Assembly: GCA_016789105.1 (NCBI GenBank)
Contig: JAEURN010000004.1
Span: forward strand, 1 to 64,000
Length of the DNA: 64,000 nucleotides
Source of the DNA: Armatimonadota bacterium
GTDB lineage: Bacteria; Armatimonadota; Fimbriimonadia; Fimbriimonadales; Fimbriimonadaceae
Direction: 5' to 3'
Shown here: positions 15,969 to 26,097 of the stretch, piece after piece
How the letters are laid out: every line of letters starts with the position of its first letter
Position numbering within the stretch: the first letter of the stretch is position 1
The notes under the pieces: model-generated
What the model was told of the DNA's origin: nothing
Seen by the model: only the letters and a program-made list of their open reading frames with translations
Database searches by the model: none
Made by a program: the position numbers and the translations under genes

Positions 15969-18900
15969 AACCGCCCCACACCCGTGGGGATGAACCGTAC
16001 CCGCTCTCGACTTTCCCGCCGTCGCGCTCAACCGCCCCACACCCGTGGGGATGAACCGTCGAGCTTGATCGGCGTTGCGAGTGCCGGAAAAACCGCCCCA
16101 CACCCGTGGGGATGAACCGAAGAAGCCGGCAAGCAGGTAATGGCCATCATGAACCGCCCCACACCCGTGGGGATGAACCGAACGTGTATGCCTCGCGCCT
16201 GCGCGTGGTTGTAACCGCCCCACACCCGTGGGGATGAACCGGGCATTGTGCAGGAAGCGGCGGAACAAACGGGAACCGCCCCACACCCGTGGGGATGAAC
16301 CGCGTTCACCATCTCGCGCGTATTGGCAAAATGCAACCGCCCCACACCCGTGGGGATGAACCGCTCAATGACACGAGTTGGAGATGCGGCATCAGAACCG
16401 CCCCACACCCGTGGGGATGAACCGTTCCGCATGATGGATGGGGAAGAGTCTCTCAAAACCGCCCCACACCCGTGGGGATGAACCGGCAAATGGTTTGACA
16501 ACCGATTGCCACATGGTAACCGCCCCACACCCGTGGGGATGAACCGCCGTTGATCTTGACATGGCAAAGGAGTTGCACAACCGCCCCACACCCGTGGGGA
16601 TGAACCGGTGGCGGCTCATCACCAAACACTTCGACCAGCAACCGCCCCACACCCGTGGGGATGAACCGGTTCAGCGAGGCCAAAAGTTTTGCAACATCAT
16701 AACCGCCCCACACCCGTGGGGATGAACCGACCCGGCGGAGTACGCGAACCAGTCCGATTTGAACCGCCCCACACCCGTGGGGATGAACCGCGTGGGAAGA
16801 CCAAGAATTTGGGTTTGTGAATAACCGCCCCACACCCGTGGGGATGAACCGGTCGGGGATCAGCCGGGCCGAGCCGCCCGAGCAACCGCCCCACACCCGT
16901 GGGGATGAACCGTGAGTGACGGACTCCGAACCGCCGGTACACGTAACCGCCCCACACCCGTGGGGATGAACCGTTCAGGGCCATTTAGCTTGAAAGAGCT
17001 GGCCAAACCGCCCCACACCCGTGGGGATGAACCGCGGCAACTACGAAAAAACAATCACCTACTACAAACCGCCCCACACCCGTGGGGATGAACCGCCCGG
17101 CAACGGCGTTGATCGGAGTGACCGCAAAACCGCCCCACACCCGTGGGGATGAACCGTAGGGCCGCATCACAAAGCCACCACACAACCGAACCGCCCCACA
17201 CCCGTGGGGATGAACCGATTCGGAGCCATCCCAGCCTCGTCAATCAAGAACCGCCCCACACCCGTGGGGATGAACCGGCCGAGTACCAAATCCTGAATGG
17301 GAACGGTACAACCGCCCCACACCCGTGGGGATGAACCGGGGAGGTGGACATGTTCAAAACGTTTTCCGACAACCGCCCCACACCCGTGGGGATGAACCGA
17401 TGTCAGTTATGATATTGAAGTTTGCTTTTGGAACCGCCCCACACCCGTGGGGATGAACCGACTGAGATCACAACCGGCTACCAACACGGCATAACCGCCC
17501 CACACCCGTGGGGATGAACCGCAGAGGAGATACAAAAGACAGGATTACAGCAAAACCGCCCCACACCCGTGGGGATGAACCGTACTAGGCCCGCCGATGT
17601 TGGATACAACCCCAAACCGCCCCACACCCGTGGGGATGAACCGCTGAATGAGTTTCACGAGCATATCGACAGGGTAACCGCCCCACACCCGTGGGGATGA
17701 ACCGGTGCCCCAATTGTTACGATTACAACCTCATCAAACCGCCCCACACCCGTGGGGATGAACCGCTCGTGTACGAACCAACCGAGGAAAGCGTGACAAC
17801 CGCCCCACACCCGTGGGGATGAACCGTAGCAGATACTCAAAACCACCCAAGTAGACGGAACCGCCCCACACCCGTGGGGATGAACCGACGATAAAGCCTA
17901 TAACAAATGTCAGACCGCCAACCGCCCCACACCCGTGGGGATGAACCGCTATGCCCGTGTTGCCGTTGCGAGAACGAGCGAACCGCCCCACACCCGTGGG
18001 GATGAACCGCCAGGCCAAGAACCCCAACGGCGGCCATGCTGAACCGCCCCACACCCGTGGGGATGAACCGTCCTCGGTCAGCGCAACACCGAAGCCATGT
18101 TTAACCGCCCCACACCCGTGGGGATGAACCGCATCCTTCACAATGTCGATGAACTCATACACCAACCGCCCCACACCCGTGGGGATGAACCGTCGGATTG
18201 TAATTATAACTGTGTTCGAGTAACAACCGCCCCACACCCGTGGGGATGAACCGGAGCCGGTGCCCTTCAAACAGGGCCGATCCTTAACCGCCCCACACCC
18301 GTGGGGATGAACCGTTGGTGTGCTCTGTATGTTTGCAAATCTTTCAAACCGCCCCACACCCGTGGGGATGAACCGTACATTGCATCTCGCCCCTGGTATG
18401 ACGGGATAACCGCCCCACACCCGTGGGGATGAACCGAGCCCAGGTTGTTGAAACCGAAACAAGGCAAGAACCGCCCCACACCCGTGGGGATGAACCGGCC
18501 GGTTAAAATCTCTGGGCTTGGCGACTCCAAACCGCCCCACACCCGTGGGGATGAACCGGTGATTGGGATGCCAAAATGGCGCAAGCACGTAACCGCCCCA
18601 CACCCGTGGGGATGAACCGAGCTTGCGGAAATGGCCAAGGAGGACATGATTAACCGCCCCACACCCGTGGGGATGAACCGTGTCTGCCGGTACCACGACC
18701 GGAAACTGGGCGAACCGCCCCACACCCGTGGGGATGAACCGCCTATGACGTGCCAGCGAACGACCAGACGACGAACCGCCCCACACCCGTGGGGATGAAC
18801 CGAAAATCCCACCGTCCGTTACTGAGGTTATTGAAACCGCCCCACACCCGTGGGGATGAACCGATTCCTGTACCGATCCAGCGAGCCATCCGCTTAACCG

Positions 18901-19107
18901 CCCCACACCCGTGGGGATGAACCGCCTGCCCCGCAACCGCCCGATGCTCTTGCATCAACCGCCCCACACCCGTGGGGATGAACCGCTTGAACGGTGCCGC
19001 GTCAAGCCGGGCCTCGCAACCGCCCCACACCCGTGTGGATGAACCGAATGAAGATCACATTCACTTGGGGGCGCATCTAACCGCCCCACACCCGTGGGGA
19101 TAAACCT
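15969..19107 (+). CRISPR. Type I-E CRISPR array, 52 repeats
   Basis: The 29-bp repeat begins AACCGCCCC and ends GGGGATGAACCG. Its CCCCAC/GTGGGG arms form a 6-bp stem with an ACCC loop. Repeats recur every 61 bp with 32-bp spacers; by position there are 52 repeats and 51 spacers. One spacer (17218-17248) is 31 bp. The second-last repeat (19018-19046) has a G-to-T change in the stem, and the last (19079-19107) ends ATAAACCT in place of ATGAACCG. Degeneration at the right end and the promoter at the left show that the leader is next to cas2 and that transcription runs on the plus strand. No spacer matched the rest of the window on visual inspection, which is not a proper search. Confidence 0.98.
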
Positions 19108-19142
19108 CAGAACTTGCCAGCAAGAAGGGCAACTCAGACTGT

Positions 19143-19424
19143 CTAATCACCCGATTTCCTGCAAGTGACGTTGCAATTCGCGTCCAGGAATCTCCACCAC
19201 TCTACAGATTTGACAAAAACGAGCCGTTTTTCCTCCTCCGGCTCTTCTTTCGGAAGCTCCGAAATCACGGTATTTAGCATCAAATCGAAGAACTCATTGA
19301 GCTCGACTTCGAGTTTTCCATCCTTCCAAACGGAGTTCGAACACGTGTAACCGAGAGTTCGTGCCTTTGGTTGGAATCGGCGTTTTTGAACATAAGATGA
19401 GCCGTTGAGGCCATTTTGAAAATT
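19143..19424 (-). pseudogene. Open frame without a start, possible gene remnant
   Basis: This minus-strand frame is open for 93 codons after an in-frame TGA and ends with TAG at 19145-19143. It lacks an ATG and reads like natural protein: SSYVQKRRFQ, then VWKDGKLEVELNEFFDLM and EEPEEEKRLVFVKSVEWW. The DGKLEV-x-L-x-E-FFDL pattern is reminiscent of the C-terminal end of serine recombinases, but this is weak. It may be the 3' remnant of a mobile-element gene cut off near the array. Otherwise 19108-19532 holds no gene I can support. Confidence 0.3.
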
Positions 19425-19532
19425 TCAAGACAAGGAGCGTAGCGGCCAACCGTACCCCTGCAACGGGCCACGAAAAGGGTTCACTTGGCGGAGACGGCAA
19501 ACCAGCCCGCTCGGCGGGGGTATTCCGCCCGG

Positions 19533-21893
19533 TCACTTGGCTGGGAACGGCTGCCCGGGACGCTCGCCGTCCCAAAGAAGCCGGCCCCATTCCTCGGGGT
19601 CAGCCCGGTCGATGTCGGTCCAATCCAATTTGCCAGATCTGAGGGAAAGCACCCCTCCAGGGTTTTTGTCGTTGATCTCCTGGCAAGGCGGCAGGCTTTT
19701 CCAGGCATTGACGCGAATGTTCCCAATGAATGGGCGCAACATCGGGGTGGCCATCGCATCGTAGCTCGACATCGGCGGAAGACCGAGGATGAGTTCCATT
19801 GTCCTCAACATGGAGGCCGTTGTGTAATGGGTGGAATCCACAACACCCCTCATGGTCCACGGCGAAACCACCAACCCATAGGTCCGGTGCGAATCAACGT
19901 GGTCCAATGATCCTTGGGTGTCGTCTTGAATGACAAAAATAGCTGTGTCATTCCAAAATCGCGACTTGCTGATCGCTTCGACTAATTGTCCAACGGCGAG
20001 GTCGTTGTCCCCAACCATGGCTTTGGGCGAATAGCTGCCAGCCGAGTAGCCATGGGTGTGGTCATCCGGCAATGCCATAACCATTAAGGAAGGCATTTTC
20101 CCGGTTCGTTCAAAACCTTTTAGTTCTTCTAGGAATGTGGCAAGTTTCTCAGTGTCCCGGCCTCCACGGGCAAAGACCCGTTCCCATGCCTCGGAATAGC
20201 CCCACTTTTCAGGGTTTTCGCGGATCGATTGATCCTCCAAAGAACCATGGCCTTCTTGGACGTCAACATACTCCCCATACACCCGGGCCGAAAGCTTCTT
20301 CTCCCGAGCGATGCTCCAGAGGTATTCGCCGGGGGATGCAGTGAGCCGTTTGTCACTCGTCAATTCTCCTTTGTCGCCGTAGTTGCTGCTCCATTGCGAT
20401 TCTGTGTACTCATTTGCATAGGCAGAAGTGGTCCATTGGTGGCCAACCTGCGAGGACTCGCCATCGCAGTAAAGATTGTCGAAAATGACAAAATCCCGCG
20501 CCAAGGCATGCTGGTTGGGTGTGATGCGTTCCCCAAAAATCGTGACGGAAGGGTCACCGTTGGCTCCGCTGATGTCACCGAAAACCTGGTCATACGATTT
20601 ATTCTCTTTGATGACGTAGATCACATGTTTGATCTTCTTCAGGTTCGCCAAAGCCATGCTTTTCTGACCGCTGGTCAGGCCGGTCGAACGGTCGCCTTCA
20701 GGCATGTTCTCGGCAACTTGGACGGACATCGCATTCAATTGCATCTGGTTAGGCATGTCGATGAATGCGACCCGGGCGGTCATTTGTCGTTTGGCACTTC
20801 CGGCATTGGGGATCTCCTTTCCACCTGCCTGCGAGGGCCCATAAAAACCTTTGGCAGTTGCCACCAACAAGCGTTTGCCGTCCGGGGTAACCGCAACCGA
20901 GCTCGGCCACCGCTCGGTCGGGATATGCCCCAGCACTTTCGGGCGCTCTCCGGTCACATCAAGCACGGCCACGGCGTTTTCGCCCGCCAAGGTCACAAAC
21001 AACCGTTTCCCATCTGGCGAGACGCACAGATCGGTGGGAGTTGGGCCAACACGGTGCAGCTTGTCGACAGAAACTGTGATGCGGGTAAGAACCCCTCCCC
21101 GATTTTGTAGGATCGTGTTCGCCCCCGATTCAGCGACGAAGTACCGGCCATCCGGGTGGTAGGCAAGCGCCGTTGGGTGGGGAAGGGTCTTGATTCTTTT
21201 GATGGGCCTCAGTGTCTGTGCTTCCAGCAGGACGACCCCGGATCCGCCCCAGTCGGAAACGGCGACAAACCGTTTATTTGGCGACATCGCCACCGCCCGC
21301 GGACGGTAGCCGACTTGTGTTTTGGCAACAACTTTTCCCAATGAGTCCAGCCGTAAAATTTCGTTGGATTGGGCGTTGACAACGTACAGATCCCCTTTGT
21401 AGTTCAAGAGTGACGTGACAAACCGCAAATCAGGCGCGATATCGGTGAGCGTGACAGCCCCGATAGGCATGAGTTTTCCCCCTGCCAGTTGCCATTTGCG
21501 GATGTCTTCTGTCTTGCCTCCGCTGCGTCCACCTGACGTGTAGATGGCGTCACCCTCCGCCGAGATTCCAAAAGAACTGCGCGCCACGACCTTGGAATCC
21601 GTGATTTCCCCAGTCCGCCAATCAAACACGGTTAGCGAGTGGTCGTTATAGCCGCTGGTCGCCACCAGGGCATGGTTCCCATCTGGCGAGAAAACGATTT
21701 TGCCGGGCATGTCCCCATTCAATGTGATTCGGTTCCCAGCAGGCGACAGAGACCAGCCGTTGTAAAGTTTGAATCGGGTCTTTCCTTCATTCCAGCCAAC
21801 GTCGGGCCGCTGGGCAACCTGACCGACGATAGCTGCGGCGATCGTTGCTGAGAGGATGGAGGCCACAAAGAGCGGTCTTGATACTGATTTCAT
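19533..21893 (-). CDS. Secreted YVTN beta-propeller / phosphoesterase (acid phosphatase-like)
   Basis: The 786-residue protein has an N-terminal signal segment (VSRPLFVASILSATIAAAIVG). A seven-bladed propeller of YVTN-type repeats follows (for example VYVVNAQSNEILRLDSLGKV and LFVTLAGENAVAVLDV). A phosphoesterase domain of the phospholipase C/acid phosphatase family completes it, with HVIYVIKENKSYDQVFGD, DGESSQVGHQW, ALPDDHTHGY and a metal-binding DDTQGSLDHVDSHR stretch. I chose the ATG at 21893 because the signal peptide starts there; the frame extends upstream to 22001. It probably releases phosphate from organic phosphoesters in the periplasm. A close paralogue lies at 28492-31029. Confidence 0.85.
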   Translation of the reverse strand: MKSVSRPLFVASILSATIAAAIVGQVAQRPDVGWNEGKTRFKLYNGWSLSPAGNRITLNGDMPGKIVFSPDGNHALVATSGYNDHSLTVFDWRTGEITDSKVVARSSFGISAEGDAIYTSGGRSGGKTEDIRKWQLAGGKLMPIGAVTLTDIAPDLRFVTSLLNYKGDLYVVNAQSNEILRLDSLGKVVAKTQVGYRPRAVAMSPNKRFVAVSDWGGSGVVLLEAQTLRPIKRIKTLPHPTALAYHPDGRYFVAESGANTILQNRGGVLTRITVSVDKLHRVGPTPTDLCVSPDGKRLFVTLAGENAVAVLDVTGERPKVLGHIPTERWPSSVAVTPDGKRLLVATAKGFYGPSQAGGKEIPNAGSAKRQMTARVAFIDMPNQMQLNAMSVQVAENMPEGDRSTGLTSGQKSMALANLKKIKHVIYVIKENKSYDQVFGDISGANGDPSVTIFGERITPNQHALARDFVIFDNLYCDGESSQVGHQWTTSAYANEYTESQWSSNYGDKGELTSDKRLTASPGEYLWSIAREKKLSARVYGEYVDVQEGHGSLEDQSIRENPEKWGYSEAWERVFARGGRDTEKLATFLEELKGFERTGKMPSLMVMALPDDHTHGYSAGSYSPKAMVGDNDLAVGQLVEAISKSRFWNDTAIFVIQDDTQGSLDHVDSHRTYGLVVSPWTMRGVVDSTHYTTASMLRTMELILGLPPMSSYDAMATPMLRPFIGNIRVNAWKSLPPCQEINDKNPGGVLSLRSGKLDWTDIDRADPEEWGRLLWDGERPGQPFPAK

Positions 21894-22006
21894 TTGGTGT
21901 GGGCTTGTTCGAATAATCACAGCGCACGCGGGGCGGCAAATTCGAGAGCACCCATTCCGCCGCGCCAGGTCGGTAAATCGATAGAATCCTTGTTTCGGCA
22001 AGGATT

Positions 22007-22047
22007 CAAAAACGGGGTTGCCTGAAGGGGATCCCTTTCAGACAACC
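22007..22047 (-). terminator. Intrinsic terminator after the prepilin/lipoprotein pair
   Basis: On the minus strand GGTTGTCTGAA pairs with TTCAGGCAACC (11 bp, one G-T pair) around a 10-base loop. CCGTTTTTG follows. It lies directly downstream of the lipoprotein gene that ends at 22054. Confidence 0.8.
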
Positions 22048-22053
22048 GTCCGG

Positions 22054-22290
22054 TCAGTTTTTGTCTCCTGGTTGGGGAGCTGTATCGGGAGTAGAGCCCG
22101 GCGCCTGTTTCGGGGCTTCGGCCGCTTTCCCATCCTGTTTTTGAGCCTGCCCTTCTTTCCAGCTCGGAACCATCACCACCTTTTGCTCAGCTGGCGGTTG
22201 GGCCGATTGCGGAGGGGGCGGCACTGATTGGTCGCACCCCGCAAGTGCGACCATAGCAGCGACGGCTAGCCAAGGCAACTGCTTTCTCAC
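22054..22290 (-). CDS. Small proline-rich lipoprotein
   Basis: This 78-residue product starts at a GTG whose first bases overlap the stop of the prepilin gene (GTGA). [19 protein letters not shown] is a clear lipoprotein signal peptide ending in the lipobox LAGC. The mature part is rich in Pro, Gln and Lys and has no recognisable domain. Coupled translation with the prepilin suggests a linked role at the cell envelope, possibly in pilus or pseudopilus assembly. The frame is open further upstream, but that part overlaps the prepilin. Confidence 0.65.
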   Translation of the reverse strand: MRKQLPWLAVAAMVALAGCDQSVPPPPQSAQPPAEQKVVMVPSWKEGQAQKQDGKAAEAPKQAPGSTPDTAPQPGDKN

Positions 22291-23231
22291 GGCTGGTAGT
22301 CCGGCCGGAAAACAGGAACGTGGCACTGGCTGTCGACATAGGTAAGCGCCTGGCTGGGGTAACCGGTGGCCAAATAGGTCGGGTCGGCGACGAACGGGTC
22401 AGTTTTGGGATCGCCGGTACCAGTGTTGCGGGTTTTGGCGTGGGTGTCGGCGTAGGCCCAGTTTTGGGATTTCCCATAAGGCCACACCGTGCCGTAGGCC
22501 ACGTTACCGAGCTTGGACTGCGATCCATTGAGGAACCCAAGCGTGTTGTGGTTGTCTTGGTTGTTGCAGCTTGCGGCCGAAGCAAATGTCGGGCCATTGC
22601 CGTTGAACACGCACGATCCGGTGGGGTCAGCACAGATGATAAACGGGTTGGTATAGGTGTTGCCAACGCGGTTGGTCGTCCCGAAACCGGGCCACCACAG
22701 AGGAGTCGTGGCGATGGAGGTCACGGCCGTGCCCGAGAATTCCGAAAGAAGACCGTTCATGCTGAACCCGACGGCCCATGGTTCGACTTCCTTGTTAGCG
22801 GCACTGTAGTCGAAAGAACTCGATGTTTCTGGCGTGGCGACCGGGATCGCAAAAAGATCCGAATTCTTCATGTAGGGATAAACCGTATTGACCGGCAACG
22901 CCAAGGCCCCTTTCACCCGGCTGGTGCATGCTTGGACGTTGTGAGCTTTGCTCCAGTTGGCTGGGGTCAGAACCCGCGAGTTGAAGTTGTATTGGCCGAG
23001 CGGGCTTTGGCCAAAAGTGCAATCCCGGCCGGCTTGGAGCGGGAACAGGTCGTCATTGTCCGCCATGTAGATGGCGGTTGCCGTACCGATCTGCTTGATG
23101 TTGGACAAGTCTTGGGTCTTTTTGGCAGCCAGTTTCGCTTTGGCGAAAACGGGGAAGAGGATGGCTGCGAGGATCGCGATGATCGCGATAACCACAAGGA
23201 GCTCGATGAGTGTAAACGCTTTGGTTTTCAT
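22287..23231 (-). CDS. Type IV prepilin-like protein of the DUF1559/H-X9-DG type
   Basis: The 314-residue protein has a short positive leader and a classic class-III signal ([20 protein letters not shown]) with the conserved Glu at position 5 of the mature protein. [22 protein letters not shown] and [11 protein letters not shown] follow, typical of the abundant pseudopilin-like proteins of planctomycetes and Armatimonadota. The C-terminal part contains [10 protein letters not shown], close to the usual ADGHAK box. It is probably processed by a prepilin peptidase and displayed at the cell surface. I chose the ATG at 23231 so that the leader is short; the frame extends to 23339. Confidence 0.85.
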   Translation of the reverse strand: MKTKAFTLIELLVVIAIIAILAAILFPVFAKAKLAAKKTQDLSNIKQIGTATAIYMADNDDLFPLQAGRDCTFGQSPLGQYNFNSRVLTPANWSKAHNVQACTSRVKGALALPVNTVYPYMKNSDLFAIPVATPETSSSFDYSAANKEVEPWAVGFSMNGLLSEFSGTAVTSIATTPLWWPGFGTTNRVGNTYTNPFIICADPTGSCVFNGNGPTFASAASCNNQDNHNTLGFLNGSQSKLGNVAYGTVWPYGKSQNWAYADTHAKTRNTGTGDPKTDPFVADPTYLATGYPSQALTYVDSQCHVPVFRPDYQP

Positions 23232-23432
23232 GATGGCTCCAGACATGACAAGACATGCCGGAGCACCAGCATCCGGGGCTGTTATTAACGAACTGTTAGG
23301 CGAAATCTTGCCAAGGACTTTATACCTATTGTGCAACAAAGGTCGCTAAATTAGCGTATGTGCGGAAATCTCAGTAATATTTGCAAGAGTAATTGCGATT
23401 GGAAGAATTGTTGGTTAAGCAAATCCGAGGAT

Positions 23433-24560
23433 TTATTGCGCCAGTGAACTGACAACCAACTCGGCGACTCCAAATGAGAGGGTCATTCCCGTTCCAAAGA
23501 GGTTGAGTGACCAAACACCGTGATCAACCTGCCTCCACGAATAGAACCGGCCCGGGGACGTGTTGTAATGCCCAAACCAACGCTCGGCAACGGAAAACTC
23601 CGACCAATCCAAGAACTGGTCTAGTGCTTCTAAGATTGCCGATTCAACTTTCGCCGAGAGGTAAGGGGATGCCGACTCTCCGTAGTCGTGGGAATCGCCG
23701 ACCGTCAAACTGCCATCGGCATGTTGGGAGACCAAAACATGGATGCCGTGCTCAACTTGAAGCGGCCAACGCTCTTGGTGGAAGGCACGGAGCGCGCCGA
23801 TCGACGGGCAATCGGCAAAGTTGGCGTAATGCCCCAAAGTCAACCCTGCGCAAAGGTGCGCCCCCATTGTCGGCCAATTCCGGCTTTTGGGGGCAAACCG
23901 CATCATTTGCAGTGTGCATCGACGCAAACCGTCCTGTGGCCCGACAGATGGGAGCAGATCCCGGAGATCCGGCCCGGCCGCCACGATTACATTCTCTGCT
24001 TCGACGCACCCGCCGCCGGCAAGCTTGACGGCCCCGGGTCCGACTGAGGAGACGGGAGTGCCGAAACGGATTTCGATCCCTTTTGCTGCAAGGTGCCGTG
24101 CCAATACATGCACGGCTTCTCTGGGGTCGACACAAACCTCCTGAGTGCTGTGGAGGGCCAACTTCAGTCCGTCGGATTTCACCGCCGGACTGATTTTTTG
24201 GGCTTGTTCGGCAGAGATCAGTCGGCCCACCGAAGGGTTATGTTCGGCAATGTCCATGAATTCGTGCAAAACTTGCTCTTCAACTTCTTCGTAGGCAAGA
24301 GTGAGCGAACCCCTCGGGTTTGCCCAAAAACCTGCTTCCCGGGCGACTTCGAGCCAAATCTCCCGGCTCCGCATTGCCAAGGTGCGCACGTGGCCGACAG
24401 GGTGGCCAAGGGGCCAGACCATTCCAAAGTTCCGGACGCTTGCGCCTTGCGCAATCGCCGATTTCTCGAGGACGACGATGCGTTTGCCTTGCCGGTGGAG
24501 GGTGTGGGCCAAGGAGAGTCCGGCGATCCCGGCCCCGATAATGGCGGCGTCATGCTTCAT
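23433..24560 (-). CDS. FAD-dependent aminophosphonate oxidase (TIGR03364 type)
   Basis: This 375-residue oxidoreductase of the DAO/glycine-oxidase fold has the dinucleotide motif IIGAGIAGLSLAHTL (GxGxxG at residues 9-14) and a C-terminal LFGTGMTLSFGVAE flavin-binding stretch. The RNFGMVWPLG segment is typical of the family found beside phosphonatase-like hydrolases. Related enzymes oxidatively deaminate 2-aminoethylphosphonate or its N-methyl form to phosphonoacetaldehyde. It is the last gene of the phn operon and overlaps the upstream permease gene by 4 bases (ATGA). Exact substrate is inferred from context. Confidence 0.75.
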   Translation of the reverse strand: MKHDAAIIGAGIAGLSLAHTLHRQGKRIVVLEKSAIAQGASVRNFGMVWPLGHPVGHVRTLAMRSREIWLEVAREAGFWANPRGSLTLAYEEVEEQVLHEFMDIAEHNPSVGRLISAEQAQKISPAVKSDGLKLALHSTQEVCVDPREAVHVLARHLAAKGIEIRFGTPVSSVGPGAVKLAGGGCVEAENVIVAAGPDLRDLLPSVGPQDGLRRCTLQMMRFAPKSRNWPTMGAHLCAGLTLGHYANFADCPSIGALRAFHQERWPLQVEHGIHVLVSQHADGSLTVGDSHDYGESASPYLSAKVESAILEALDQFLDWSEFSVAERWFGHYNTSPGRFYSWRQVDHGVWSLNLFGTGMTLSFGVAELVVSSLAQ

Positions 24561-25318
24561 GCAAGCCTCTTCCTGGCATGGGTTGAGGCCATGTCGATCA
24601 CGATGACCAGAACGACAACCAGGACGATGATTGTCGATGCCTGGTCTTCGTGGAATGTCCTGAGGGCAGAAAGGAGTTCGACGCCGATGCCGCCGGCACC
24701 GACCAAACCGAGGGTTGCCGCAGTTCGAATGTTCCGGTCAAGGATATATAAAGCGTCCGACAGAATTTCCCGCTCCACGGTCGGTAGGACACCGAAGCGG
24801 AATGATTGGAACCCGTCAGCGCCGCAGGATCTGAGGCCGTCCAGAACCCCACGCTCGATTCGCTCCACTTTTTCGGAGAGGTTTTTCCCAACATAGCCAA
24901 ATGAGTGCAACCCGAGCGCGATTGCCCCGGGAACCGGACCCAATCCCATTCCTTGGACGAGGATGAGGGCAATCAAGGCGTCTGGCATGGACCGGAAGAA
25001 ATTCAAGACTTGCCGACTGACGGCAAAGACACCCCGGTTTGGGGCGATGCTTGCAGCGGCAAAGTAAGGGCTCGGAATAGCAAGGGCCATGGCGATACTG
25101 GTGCCGACCACCCCCATCCCCACTGTTTCCCCAAGGAGCCGGAGCAACCGCGGCATCTCCTGCCAGGCCGGGTGACAATATTTGGCCAGGGCCGGAACCC
25201 CGTCGACGAGCAGACTGTTCAAGGTGGTTTGGTCAAATCCCAGCCATTTGGCACCAACCAATGCCGAAGTGGTCAACCCGGCAACGGCCCACCAGGCCGC
25301 CTTCGATGGCCGCCTCAC
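24557..25318 (-). CDS. phnE: Phosphonate ABC transporter permease (PhnE-like, second copy)
   Basis: The 253-residue protein has about six membrane segments. The permease loop reads FRSMPDALIALILVQGMG and the EAA-like region GVLDGLRSCGADGFQSFRFG. VGAGGIGVELLSAL near the C terminus is characteristic of PhnE proteins. It is encoded between the first permease and the FAD oxidase, with ATGA overlaps at both ends. Two permeases in one operon suggest a heterodimeric channel. Confidence 0.85.
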   Translation of the reverse strand: MRRPSKAAWWAVAGLTTSALVGAKWLGFDQTTLNSLLVDGVPALAKYCHPAWQEMPRLLRLLGETVGMGVVGTSIAMALAIPSPYFAAASIAPNRGVFAVSRQVLNFFRSMPDALIALILVQGMGLGPVPGAIALGLHSFGYVGKNLSEKVERIERGVLDGLRSCGADGFQSFRFGVLPTVEREILSDALYILDRNIRTAATLGLVGAGGIGVELLSALRTFHEDQASTIIVLVVVLVIVIDMASTHARKRLA

Positions 25319-26097
25319 CCGATCCTCCGCCGCAAATGGGATGAAAGGGCATCGACAAGGGAGACGGAGAGAAAGATTGACAAGATCATCGCGCCCAGCC
25401 GGTCGAACTGGAAATGCCTCACGGCGGCGGCCAGGTCAAACCCGATCCCCCCGGCGCCGACCGCCCCCAGGAAGGAAGCCGACCGGAGGTTCGAATCCAT
25501 GGCATAGAGCGAGAGCCCGAGCAAATCTGGTGCCGCCTGCGGCACGACCCCAACCGTGCGCTGGGCCAGCCAACCGCCCCCAGAGGCAGCAACACCTTCG
25601 ACGGGATTCTTTCCGGTGACTTCCAGCGCGTCTGCGTAGGCTTTGACCAAGTAGGCAACACTGGCGGTAACCAGGGCCAAAACACCGGGGACGTTCCCAA
25701 GCCCAAGTGCCGAGGCAAGCACAAGGGCAACCAACAAATCCGGAACCGCCCGAAAAATGCTGGCGACGGCTTTGAGCAACCATCCTACTACAGGATGGGG
25801 CGTGCAGTTGCGGGCGGCCAACAAGGAGATGGGGAACGAAAGGAGGCAAGATGCCACGGTCGCAACGAATGCGATCACCACTGTTTCCAAGGTCAAGGCC
25901 GCAAGCCGAGGCAGGTAGCTAAAATCGGGGGCGACCCACATCCGGCCGACAAATGTCGCCAACGGCCCTGGAGATCGCGCCAAGCCCGGCAGGTCGACCT
26001 GGATCATCATCCCCGATAGGGCAAAGACCAGACCAATGGATGCCGACATCCACCACGTCGGGGCGGAAGGCTTTCCGTTGGGTGTGACACACCTCAT
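25315..26097 (-). CDS. phnE: Phosphonate ABC transporter permease (PhnE-like, first copy)
   Basis: The 260-residue protein has about six membrane segments. FRAVPDLLVALVLASALGLG is followed by an EAA-like EGVAASGGGWLAQRTVG and VGAGGIGFDLAAAV, all matching PhnE. I chose the ATG at 26097 because it overlaps the phnC stop as ATGA, like every other junction in this operon; the frame continues to 26130. It is similar in layout to the next permease and probably pairs with it. Confidence 0.85.
   Translation of the reverse strand: MRCVTPNGKPSAPTWWMSASIGLVFALSGMMIQVDLPGLARSPGPLATFVGRMWVAPDFSYLPRLAALTLETVVIAFVATVASCLLSFPISLLAARNCTPHPVVGWLLKAVASIFRAVPDLLVALVLASALGLGNVPGVLALVTASVAYLVKAYADALEVTGKNPVEGVAASGGGWLAQRTVGVVPQAAPDLLGLSLYAMDSNLRSASFLGAVGAGGIGFDLAAAVRHFQFDRLGAMILSIFLSVSLVDALSSHLRRRIG

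Noticed and set aside
15822-19030. Long minus-strand frames across the CRISPR array, one of 400 codons (17734-18936), with repeated SSPRVWGG, RFIPTGVGR and VHPHGCGAV units.
   Set aside because: They are the repeat read in three frames every 61 bases. They have no ribosome-binding sites and match the well-known spurious proteins annotated over I-E arrays.
19165-19350. A 61-codon plus-strand frame after the array, rich in Ser and Phe.
   Set aside because: Its composition is low-complexity, and the opposite strand has a more protein-like frame over the same bases.
20229-21110. A 293-codon plus-strand frame opposite the first phosphoesterase.
   Set aside because: The minus-strand gene has a signal peptide, propeller repeats and phosphoesterase motifs. 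The plus frame has none.
22320-23288. A 322-codon plus-strand frame opposite the prepilin gene.
   Set aside because: The prepilin leader and C-terminal box fix the coding strand. The plus frame is a shadow.
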